Assembly (NCBI RefSeq): GCF_947623445.1
Contig: NC_135248.1
Span: 2,480,001 to 2,544,000, forward strand
Direction of reading: 5' to 3'
Source: Clavelina lepadiformis
Taxonomy: Eukaryota > Chordata > Ascidiacea > Aplousobranchia > Clavelinidae
DNA length: 64,000 nucleotides
Positions 1 through 11,900 of the stretch are shown piece after piece (within the stretch, counting starts at the first letter, position 1; every line of letters begins with the position of its first letter). The notes beneath the pieces were generated by a model, which had not been told where the DNA came from, ran no database searches, and worked only from the letters and a program-made list of their open reading frames with translations. Both the position numbers and the translations under genes were made by a program.

Positions 1-2260
1 CGGGTTTCAGTTCATGTTCCGACCGGTTTTGAGCTTAAATTTGAAACAGAGAATGGAACTAGATTCGGTCCCGAATTCAAACTCACAGTCTGGCCTATTG
101 CGTCGTAATTTCAATTTTTTGACACGATTGAGCATGCGTGGGGCGTATTAGAAGCCTCCCCCCCACAAAGAACAAAGCTCAAGTTAGAAAAGATTGCCAG
201 TCAAAGAATGGCCTCAAAAGATGACTTTGATTTATTCAGTAAAATTAACTTACGGTTTTAATTCGGGTTTTAATTAAACTTTTGTGTTCGGAATGAAATT
301 CGGTTATTGGTATAAGGCCCGTTTATAACACTGAGTTTGTTATCACAAACACGCTCTTTCCGTGGTCAGCAGAGTCGACTTTTGTAGTGATACTGAAGCA
401 TCTGTTTTTAATGTGTTCTGAAAACAGTATTCGTTTTGATATGAGCAAATAGTACAACAACAATAATACTGTCCGCTTGGTCGACGTACTGTGATGCTCA
501 ACTATATAATCCAAGCGGTTTAGTGAATGTGCACAGACAAACAACTTGGGAATAAGATTGTTAGATCAACAAACAACCAATTAACCACTACGACCGCACA
601 ACTAAAGTTGTAGCGAATTATAACTTGGCTGGTTGGCAAACACTTTGAGGAACGTTAATTTATGTTATTTCTTTTTTATACTTATTGTTTATTCATCGTA
701 TAATGAGTTACATAGCAATCATTCTTGTAACCAGTGTAACTAGGGTTTATTGCTTGCTCATAAAGTGATCCGTGGTATGAAGAAAATTAGATTAATTAAT
801 TATTTGTTTTAGATCGGACGTTTTTAACTTTTTGGCTCGACGAAGCCGTTTTGGTAAAAGTGAACTACACTTTCTCGTAGTTTGGTAATTGTTAGAAAAT
901 TAACGGCCATTGTGACATTTATGGCCGACATTCTGATTTCATAGAAGAAAATCGCAATGTGTGACGACTTACTAACTTGCTTTGTGTTTGCACTGGAATA
1001 CAAAGGCATAAAAATCAGATTTCACCGAGAAAACATTGACTTGCTGATAAGCAGCGCATTTGCGCATCATAGAAGAAAGTTTTCTTTCGCGAACCCATGA
1101 ACGAAAGTAAAGGACCCTGGCTGATCACAGCCGTATATTCTTATATTTACTATTGGTTAAAAGTTTTACTATGGATTAAGCTATAGAATATCAGTGGCTT
1201 TATAAATGCATAAACTGTACGTACGAGTGTTGAAGGAAATTGTTTCTCCTGCTAAAAATCGTTTCTCCTTCTTGTGACGTAGAAAACATAAAGATAATAG
1301 GGCAAAAAAAGTTTAGGTTGTCACAGAAAAAGCGGTTTAGGAATCCCGATTTTAATTAGACACAATTGAGAAAAGTTCGACGCTTTTGGTCTCATTGTAA
1401 CCATAGCAACAGTAGATTATTACTTAATCTAGGTGCTGAGGACCGTTATCGCATGTTGAATATACAGAATATACAGCATTTACGTCATCCCATACAAATA
1501 TGCCACAAGGAAATGAGAATGTGATGTAATAAACCTGCTTTCTTCGATTAGCTTTAATATTTATCTATGAATATATGAACATACTATAGAGTTTTTCTAC
1601 TGTAAGGTATAAATGTGTTTTAAAACTGAATTCACAGATAAAGGTCAAAAGTGCATCGTCTTCAATTGACATAATCATAGCAAGAAAGCTAACTGCAAAG
1701 CTTTCAAAAAAATTGCATTTTTAAACTTATAGTTTTTAAAAGTATTTTGTAAAAGTAACTGAAAACTTTGCTAGGGACTTATTTTTTTAACAACAGCTCA
1801 ACCTCATTATGAAGACCAAGAAAGAAGCATTGTGAAAGTAGGATTAAAATAGATAGCTTATGGTTGGAAGAGGTTCTATCTAATATATACAAGGTTCTAC
1901 TTAAATTGTACATGTATACATTTATCGTGTAGGCCTACAGCAATTCTAGGATAATGAGCCGCCGCAAACAAAATTTGCATTTAAAGTAAACGTACTATAA
2001 GCTAGTGACAGTAAAAGTTAAACAGAGGTAAAACGTTTCCTTGAAAATGTAGGTTATGTGTAAAGGATTATGGTGGTAAAACTACCACTTGCACTTATGT
2101 CCGAAGAGGCAGGATGTTATAACTGGAATGTGGAAGCTTTTGCAACAGCATTTAATTGAAACTTCAAAACTCTTTATGATACGACCGACAGTGTTCTTTA
2201 TATTTAGCATTGATTTGCAACCAGTGATATTGCCAGTTTATTAGGTCGAAAATGGTTTTT
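1..2260. other. Non-coding stretch
   Basis: AT-rich sequence with frequent stops in all frames and only short open frames, none of which I recognise. No RNA gene or clear transposon ends were seen. Bases 2205-2260 may belong to a weak outward extension of the foldback repeat that follows. Confidence 0.5.
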
Positions 2261-2267
2261 ACATTTT

Positions 2268-3002
2268 CTGAGCTGCATGAACAAAAATGCGCATGATTTA
2301 TGTTAACAAACAAACATTCCTTGGATATATAAAACAGCTTAGAACTATCCTAAGTGAAGTCGAACTCCCGTCGTAGTTAGTATATTTTTAATGGACAAGC
2401 CTCACAAGCCAACACTGGTACTGTCACTGTTAAAACATTTAATGGTTTTATTGCTATTTTCAGTTTAATAATGTTTGCTTAATTGGCTTTGACAAATGTA
2501 GCAAACATTGTTGCTAGTCGTAGCGTATAGGATTCGCAAACAAATGTATTATGAAACCCTTTGACGTTGGAATGTAGTTTGTTCGCTGAATTCAAAAGTT
2601 TGCCAGCTTTGAAAAACTCAAGCGAGCAAACAAAATCAAACGGAAATTGACAATAAAACCAGAAATATTTTTGTCTCTTTAAATTTAATTTTGTTTATGC
2701 ACTTGCAGAAGCTATAGTTCAACTTTTTTAAGGTCGACCACCAATTGAGTCTAGTTTGCGATTTTCTTGCTAAGCATTACACTTACCTCATCATGTAAAA
2801 CATCTTTATAGGATCTCACTTTTAACCAACAGAACCGGTGCATTCCTATCCAATAACAAAATATTTTATGACTACGACGGGAGTTATACTTCACGTACGG
2901 TAGAAACTGTTATATATATCCTTGGTAAAGTCTCTGACCATGATTTTACGGTTAATAAAATCTTCTGTTAGTATTAAATCATGCGCATTCTTGCTCATTT
3001 AG
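2268..3002. repeat. Diverged foldback (inverted-repeat) element
   Basis: The arm at 2268-2376 reappears in reverse complement at 2872-3002. The best-matching blocks are AATGCGCATGATTTA (2286-2300, inverted near 2975-2989), a GGATATATA-AACAG block, and ACTCCCGTCGTAG (2364-2376, inverted at 2872-2884). Between these blocks the arms differ by substitutions and a gap of about 30 bases, so the copy is old. About 495 bp separates the arms. I could not fix terminal bases or a target duplication. It may be a foldback DNA transposon or two inverted copies of a short dispersed repeat. Confidence 0.6.
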
Positions 3003-3009
3003 CTCAGTC

Positions 3010-5930
3010 GAATTAGTGCAAATCCATTGCAATTAAAACGTCACGGTAAAGTAAAATATACAGAATGTTCCACCTGTTGAAATAATTCAGCTTAAATCGA
3101 AATGTTGTATTTGTGAAACTTTGGTTTGACTAACGTACTTTTTGTCACGAAACCTCGGTTGAGCTAACGATCTAGGATTGCAAGTGTCAATTTATGTCGT
3201 CATATTCGGAGTTCGCTTACTATTAGGTTTAACATGAATCCGAAATCAAATCACGTTCATACTTTATTGGGACTTATTGTTATGCATATTTTGTGACGTC
3301 ATGCAAAGTTGCGATTCAGACAAACGTTTGTGGGCCAAGCAAGCTTACTCGGCATGTTAGAAGTGGCCCGCAAACTTGCAGTCAGACCACATTAACCACA
3401 ATGTGGCAAATTTCTGGGCCGGGTTTAGAAGGTAACCCAAGGGGCTCGGGAAGTTACCACTTTTTTCGTCAGCTGCTTGTTGCCACAAATGTGCAAAAAA
3501 TACTGTATGGTTTAATGTAAAAAGGGTATGAAAGTTAAAATTTTGTATATTTTATTTTTATTTTTGTCTTATTTGTTTGTGCTTTATAAGTTTTCCAAGT
3601 GATTAATTTACATTGCGTATTTATTTGGTATGCAATGGAAAATGTCATTTATTAAAATTAATCGAAAACCGCCTGCACACTTCCATGACTGAAATTTTTT
3701 TTACAATAGCATGTTTAGCAAGGGGCCATACTTTTTCTTTCCCCACGAACCAAATGTTTTGTGGGCTATAGGCGTGCCGTCCGGTTGCTTCATTTTGTGG
3801 CTTTGTTTGCACCTTTCTTGCGTTTTTATCCTGATTTATGTGTTTGTTTTTGATCGTCTTTTCGCTTCTAATACGCACTGCTGAAGTCTTTTGGCGCGAT
3901 GATCCACACAGCACAGCGAGTACAATATAGGACGTGTAAGAACGTGTAACACGACCGTGTTTGTCAAAGGAGATTCGTAGGATTCCACGTCGTCGTCTTG
4001 CAGCAGGGGATTTTTTGCTGTACCATTAATTCCTGCACCCTGCCGTGGAGGCAGAGTAGAATCTAGTTCTTTGGTGCTAAACGTTTCCTTGGAGGCAATC
4101 GATTTCGGGTTTTTTGGTTTGCCTAGTTGGCAGTAAATATACTCTTAGCCTACCGAGTAGCACAATTTAGGTTTCCACCATTTCCGTCCTGAACCCTGCT
4201 GTGGACGCAATCAATTCCTGTTTTGGTAGGTTTGTCAAAGCGAATTTGGTTAGATATCAACCCTTGCTTTGTTGGCATTGCAGTTTGCTTTAACTAGGAC
4301 TGACTGAATTGGAAGATAATCGGAATTTTCATCCCGGTGTAGTTGACAGGCTATTCCCGTTTTTGGCTTAATTGGTGGTAGTGGACCTATGGCCCGTTGT
4401 TTGTGACACGTAATTGGCCAAGTGTAAATTGGAATCCAGTTACCGCGGCCCGTCTCGAAGAGACACCGAGTTTGTTTTAAGGCTACGAGGCGGTGAACCC
4501 TCTTTGCGGGCTTAGCGATTGGATAAGTAATTTGCTTCGGAGGCCGTCCTTTTAGGCAGCCCGTCCCGTTTACATTGTCTTTGTTACCTGGTAGGAAGAT
4601 ATTTCAACAGCCACTTTTTACTTTTTTACCTTCGGGCATAAAACACGAACAGTTTTCAATCCAGCTCATAGGACTCGTTTGCTGCGTTGTTGGCAGACGA
4701 TACAAGTTTGAATCTCCACATTGTTTTCCAGCTTTCCTCCATTGTTGGCTGCCGGTCGACAGGATTGGAATTCCGGTTGCCGTTTTAGACGATATACTTT
4801 TTAATGACTGCATCGTTATTCACCCTGTGGTGGAAGTAGAAGAATTTGACTTTCCTGGTTTCCCTTTTTTAATCTTAACCTAACCTAACCCTGCCGAGGA
4901 AGCTGTAGGCTACAATAGCGATGACGGATACTAATGGATATTAATATTCTAATGGATATTAATGTATTGAATCTATCTAAAGCCGCTATCGCTAATTGTT
5001 TCTTCTAGCAAGCACAACATTCATAAAAGTTCAATTTTTATTCTCCCAAATATAGTTTATTTGAAGATAGTTTCCAAAACTAACGGCAAATCACGTGTCT
5101 CTGCCCCAAACCAAAAGTATATTTTTCATCTCATCATCCTGTTCAGCCGATACGACGCACATACTTCATATTATGCCATAACCAATTACAAATCGACACG
5201 ATTGCAACACGTCATATAAATATATTGTTTCTGATCATTAAACTTTTGACAGCAAGCTTGCGTCAGCAGAACAAAATAAACAATAAAACGTACTGTGACT
5301 TTGTGACTGTGTGCGGGAGAAGCCAAGCCTAGTGTAAATAGGGTTAACTTTCTTACCGGAACTATAGACCTGGACCGCACACAAAAACAAACAAACATGA
5401 TTTCACTTTTAAACACAATCGTTTGTTCCACAATTGGTCTGTAAATATTTCAGGAGTATGTAAACTTTCCGCTAATGTTTGACCTACAAAGCACAACGAA
5501 ACTGATCGCAGAAAAGCATGCACCCAAAACTTTATGGAATAGGTGCTATAACGGTCCGAAGTATAGTTTATTACCAGCCATGCAGTACCACGGTTGAAAA
5601 GTAACTTGCCCAGACTTTCTATTGTGTTTTGAGTTTTACATTTACTCAAGATCACCACGTTTCTTCATGTAAATATGTATCCAGGAAAATGGGTTGTTTT
5701 ACTGCTGTTGTAAATTATTTTTCTATCAAATTCTTTACCAGAACGGCGTTCAGACATAATAATCTATACGGCCACAGCGATCTGGCTAACTTTTACAACT
5801 GTGACTAAGCTTTTGAAAGTTTTCAAAAACCTTGGAAAATTTGGCAAATTTTGTGTATATGTTCAATTTTTTTACTTTTTTGAGACAGAGCAATCGCTGG
5901 ATTTTTAAATGGTTTTTAAATCTGTATGAT
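3010..5930. other. Non-coding stretch upstream of the TPR gene
   Basis: No gene recognised. Between about 4020 and 4905 a short phrase resembling CCCTGCCGTGGAGGCAAT returns several times in decayed form (near 4036, 4195, 4829 and 4890), which looks like a very old minisatellite. The open frames on both strands at 4575-4883 run through it and show no domain. The end of the stretch would hold the promoter and 5' UTR of the gene at 5939; I see no obvious TATA box. Confidence 0.45.
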
Positions 5931-5938
5931 AAATTACA

Positions 5939-8900
5939 ATGGAGGATTTAAACGCAGAGGAGGATGAACTTGCAAAAATACTTCGAAATGAGTTGTGTTA
6001 TCCAAACGGGATTGAAAAAAATCCAAAGGAATGTGCTGTGATTTTTCACAAGTTAGGTCTTCTTTACAAAAGACGGTACAACATTGAGCCAGACAAAATA
6101 TTTCTCATACAAAGTGCTGCTCTAATGAATGCAGCACTAGTTCGAAAACCTGACAATGCAAAAACAGTTCAAAACGATATTCAGGAGCTTTATTTATATG
6201 TTCTTCGACAAGCTAATGCACAAACAAAAAATAACAACCATCTTGATATGGTTACAGAACGAGTAAAAACGGAAGTTAATGAAATGAGAGAATGGGTTGA
6301 TAATGAACTTTTTTTACTGAGAATTATTCCTGACAATGCAGAAGGGGACGAGCTCCTTCGATTAGAGAAGGAAAAGATTTCGAAAATAATGATGATACAA
6401 GAGAAAACAACAGATAGCTACAGAACAATTATGAGAAATGTGGATCGATGCTGCTTAGACGTACTTGGTAAGGTTCCCTGCAAATACACACTGTCTGGAA
6501 TGGGATCTCTTTCTCGCAATGAAATTACTCCTTATTCAGATTTTGAAAATATTATTGTCTTAGAGGAAGGTGCACAAGACAGAAAAGATTATGAAGAAAT
6601 CTTGGAGTATTTTCGTTGGTTTGCAGTGATCTTTCAATTAGTACTGATCAGCCTTGGGGAAACAATATTGCCTAGTGTAGCAATTCCAAGTCTAAACAAC
6701 TTTATTATTAAAGGAGGAGATTGGTTTTTTGATGCGTATACCACTCGTGGTATATCGTTTGACGGCTTGATGCCACAAGCATGCAAATCTCCTTTGGGCA
6801 GACAACGCAAAACGGAGGCAAAACCATTTACTACAGAATTAATCAAACCTGTAAGCTTGATGTTGGCTTATCTAGAAAGTAATGAGGATAAAAAAAACGG
6901 TTATCATTTGGCCGAGATTTTGTCTAATGTTTGTTATGTATCAGGTTGCAGAGATGTTTATGACGACTTTGAAAGTCGTTTAGATAAACTTTTGGAATAT
7001 AAAGCGCAAGAAGAAGATTTACGCAAACAAATATATAAACAGGTAAATGAGGACCTTGATAAGTTTGCAACCAATTCCAATTTCCATTATTTATCGGAAG
7101 GTGCTGAAATAAACATGAAATCGATTCTTTACAGAAGTACAACCATTTTTATTTCAGCTTTGGGAAGAGAAAATAATATTCGAGGCTCTTCTTTTAAGAT
7201 CATTAAGGAAGTAAGAAACCGTGGACTGATAAAAGATAGTTTTTCCCACAAGCTGCTATACGCAGTGGCTATAGCTTGTGAGGTCAGGCTGAAACTTTAC
7301 ATGAAAGATCAAAGCCAAAATGACTGGATTGACAATGAAACGGTAATTGAAGATGAAGTTGGAGATCTTGCTGAAACAGTTGGTGACAAATGTTTAGTTG
7401 ATTATTTTCTCATTGCTTACTTTTTACAGTACTATGTGGCAAAACACTTTGGGCTCTCTGTTAATAGATTTTATGACTATCCTCAATTACTGCATGTAAA
7501 GTTGAACTGCTACCTTGATAATCATGAAATGGCTTTGAATTCAGCCAAGTTACTTCTTCAAAATATAAACAAGGGAATCAATGCAACCCATTTTGCTAGT
7601 GAAGAGGGAAAAGTGATTTCTGGTTTAGAGTACTTCAAACTACAAAAGCAACTCTATGGTTTAAAGGCAATTGATCACAACTTGTCCATACCTGACATTG
7701 ATTTCCGAGAAAGTCATTATAATCATTGTCGAAAAACCATTGCCGATGTATTGCATATTGTTGGAATGTGTTTGACAAAACAAAAAAAATTCTACCAAGC
7801 TCTTGTGCAAAGCACACGAGAGTTAATAATCAGAAAACTTATAACTCAAGATAATAGTTGTGACAGAGACATTGCCAGAAGCTACAGTTTAAAAGCAACT
7901 TGCTTGTCAGGTTTGAATAGGCAAAAAGGATCTATTGATATGAAAATAATTTCCATAAATATTTTGGAGAAATTAAACAACAACTCAAACAAGGAAGAAG
8001 ACCTTGCACTTTTGTATTCAAGTATAGCCTTAGACCATATAAGCCTCGGAGAAGTTGATCAAGCAATTAAAATGTTTGACAGATGCCTAGCAATCTTGGG
8101 AAATTTTAACTCAACAGGAATTAGTAAAACCAAAATCAAGTATTGCATTTACCAGGGAAATGCGTTTTACGCTCAGCAAAACTACACTTTTGCTTTGAAA
8201 TACTACAGGCAAGGACTGGAAAATGGAAAACAAATTAGTTTTGCTTCACGTGGAAATCAAATAATAGCTGAATTACATGGTATGACTGCTAAATGTTTGC
8301 AAAGCATTGGCCAGTCTGCTGAAGCTCTTCATCACTCAACTGCCAAAACAGATATTCACATGCAACTATTGTCAAATAAAGTTTTTTTTAAAAACAAACA
8401 AATGCAAAATCAAGAAAAACTACGTCAAACAACTGGAAGGAAAATTAAGAAAAAGAGTATTGTTTTTGATATGAGTAGCGAAAAATTAGACAATTATACA
8501 GCTTTGGTCTATATCAAAAGTGGATTAGAGATTAAAAAAAATCAAATTCCAAATGTTTTGTTGCATAAATCTATAATACTGGAACTGAAAAATCTGAGCA
8601 TTTCCTGCAAAAATATGAAAAAGCACCAAGAATCTATTACACTTTTTAAAAGCACAACAGACAACAGCACTAATGCTCCTACAGCTCTTTACATCAACCA
8701 AATTGGACTGTGTTTGGCGTACCTCGGAGAATACGAGAAAGCTTTGGAAGAACATCAACAAGCATTGGATATAAGAAAGCAAACATCACCAGATGTAAAC
8801 ATCGATACTGATATTGCTGCTTATTTGTATAACGCTGGTATTTGCTTAAGAAAAATGGAAATGTACAAAGAAGCTCTGGAAATGTTTGAAAAGGAACTCG

Positions 8901-11900
8901 AAATACGAAAACGAATTTCAACAGATGAAAGCACTGATGACGATGTAGCTTGCTGTCTCAATCAAATCGGAATGTGTTTGGATAACGACAAAGAACATGA
9001 AAAAGCTTTGGAGAAATATCAACAAGCATTGGATATAAGAAAGCGAATATCACCAGATGTAAACATCGATACTGGTATTGCTGCTTATTTGCTTAACGCT
9101 GGTGATTGCTTAATAAAAATGGAAATGTACAAAAAAGCTCTGGAAATGTTTCAAAACTCACTCGAAATACGAAAACGAGTTTCAACAGATGAAAACATTG
9201 ATGACGACGTAGCTTCTTGTCTCAATCAAATCGGAATGTGTTTGGATAACGACAAAGAACATGAAAAAGCTTTGGAGAAATATCAACAAGCATTGGATAT
9301 AAGAAAGCGAATATCAACAGATGTAAACACCGATACTGATATTGCTGCTTATTTGGTTAACGCTGGTATTTGCTTAAGAAACATGAAGAAGTACAAAGAA
9401 GCTCTGGAAATGTTTGAAAACTCACTTGAAATACACAAACAAATTTCAACAGATGAAAGCACTGATACCAGAGTCGCTTTCTGTCTCAATCAAATCGGAA
9501 TGTGTTTGGATAACGACAAAGAACATGAAAAAGCTTTGGAGAAATATCAACAAGCATTGGATATAAGAAAGCGAATATCACCAGATATAAACATCGATAC
9601 TGATATTGCTGCTTATTTGCGTAATGCTGGTATTTGCTTAAGAAACATGAAAAAGTACAAAGAAGCTCTCGAAATGTTTGAAAACTCACTCGAAATACAA
9701 AAACGAATTTTAACAGATGAAAGCACTGATGACGATGTAGCTTCCTGTCTCAATCAAATTGGAATTTGTTTGGATAACGCCAAAGATCACGAGAAAGCTT
9801 TGGAGAAATATCAACAAGCATTGGATATAAAAAAGCGAATATCACCAGATGTACACATCGATACTGTTATTGCTGATTATTTGTATAACGCTGGTGATTG
9901 CTTAAGAAACATAAAAAAGTTCAAAGAGGCTTTGGAAATGTTTGAAAAGGAACTCGAAATACGAAAACGAACTTCAACATATGAAAGCACTGATGACGAC
10001 GTAGCTTCCTGTCTTAATCAAATCGGAATGTGTTTGGATAACGACAAAGAACATGAAAAAGCTTTGGAGAAATATCAACAAGCATTGGATATAAGAAAAC
10101 GAATATCACCAGATGTAAACATCGATACTGATATTGCTGAATATTTAAATAACGCTGGTGCTTCCTTAAGAAACATGAAAAAATTCAAGGAAGCTTTGGA
10201 AATGTTTGAAAACTCACTCGAAATACGAAAACGAATTTCAACAGATGAAAGCACTGATGGTGATGTAGCTTCCTGTCTCAATCAAATCGGAATATGTTTG
10301 GATAACGACGAAGAACATGAGAAAGCTTTGGAGAAACTTCAACAAGCATTGGATATAAGAAAGCGAATATCACCAGATGTAAACATCGATACTGATATTG
10401 CTGCTTATTTGCTTAATGCTGGTATTTGCTTAAGACATATGAAAAAATACAAAGAAGCTCTGGAAATGTTTGAAAACTCACTCGAAATACGAAAACGAAT
10501 TTCAACAGATGAAAGCACTGATGATGATGTAGCTTCCTGTCTCAATCAAATCGGAATGTGTTTGAATAACGACAAAGAACATGAGAAAGCTTTGGAGAAA
10601 CTTCAACAAGCATTGGATATAAGAAAGCGGATATCACCAGATGTAAACATCGATACTGATATTGCTGCTTATTTGCGTAACGCTGGTGATTGCTTAAGAA
10701 AGATGAAAAAGTACAAAGAAGCTCTGGAAATGTTTGAAAACTCACTCCATACACGAAAACGAATTTCAACAGATGAAAACACTGATGATGACGTAGCTTC
10801 CTGTCTCAATCAAATCGGAATGTGTTTGCATGACGACAAGAAACATGAAAAAGCTTTGGAGAAATATCAACAAGCATTGGATATAAGAAAGCGAATATCA
10901 CCAGATATAAACATCGATACTGATATTGCTGCTTATTTGCGTAATGCTGGTATTTGCTTAAGAAACATGAAAAAGTACAAAGAAGCTCTCGAAATGTTTG
11001 AAAACTCACTCGAAATACAAAAACGAATTTTAACAGATGAAAGCACTGATGACGATGTAGCTTCCTGTCTCAATCAAATTGGAATTTGTTTGGATAACGC
11101 CAAAGATCACGAGAAAGCTTTGGAGAAATATCAACAAGCATTGGATATAAAAAAGCGAATATCACCAGATGTACACATCGATACTGTTATTGCTGATTAT
11201 TTGTATAACGCTGGTGATTGCTTAAGAAACATAAAAAAGTTCAAAGAGGCTTTGGAAATGTTTGAAAAGGAACTCGAAATACGAAAACGAACTTCAACAT
11301 ATGAAAGCACTGATGACGACGTAGCTTCCTGTCTTAATCAAATCGGAATGTGTTTGGATAACGACAAAGAACATGAAAAAGCTTTGGAGAAATATCAACA
11401 AGCATTGGATATAAGAAAACGAATATCACCAGATATAAACATCGATACTGATATTGCTGCTTATTCGCGTAATGCTGGTATTTGCTTAAGAAACATGAAA
11501 AAGTACAAAGAAGCTCTGGAAATGTTTGAAAACTCACTCGAAATACGAAAACGAATTTCAACAGATGAAAGCACTGATGATGATGTAGCTTCCTGTCTCA
11601 ATCAAATCGGAATATGTTTGGATAACGACGAAGAACATGAGAAAGCTTTGGAGAAACTTCAACAAGCATTGGATATAAGAAAGCGGATATCACCAGATGT
11701 AAACATCGATACTGATATTGCTGCTTATTTGCGTAATGCTGGTATTTGCTTAAGAAATATGAAAAAGTACAAAGAAGCTCTGGAAATGTTTGAAAACTCA
11801 CTCGAAATACGAAAACGAATTTCAACAGATGAAAGCACTGATGACGATGTAGCTTCCTGTCTCAATCAAATCGGAATATGTTTGGATAACGACGAAGAAC

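Noticed and set aside
2995-3030. tRNA-like TTTAGCTCAGTCGAATTAGTGC
   Set aside because: It resembles a D arm, but there is no anticodon stem or B box downstream, and it lies in the edge of the foldback repeat.
4575-4883. 102-codon plus-strand frame rich in Phe and Leu
   Set aside because: It overlaps decayed minisatellite-like sequence, an equally open frame exists on the other strand, and no domain is visible.
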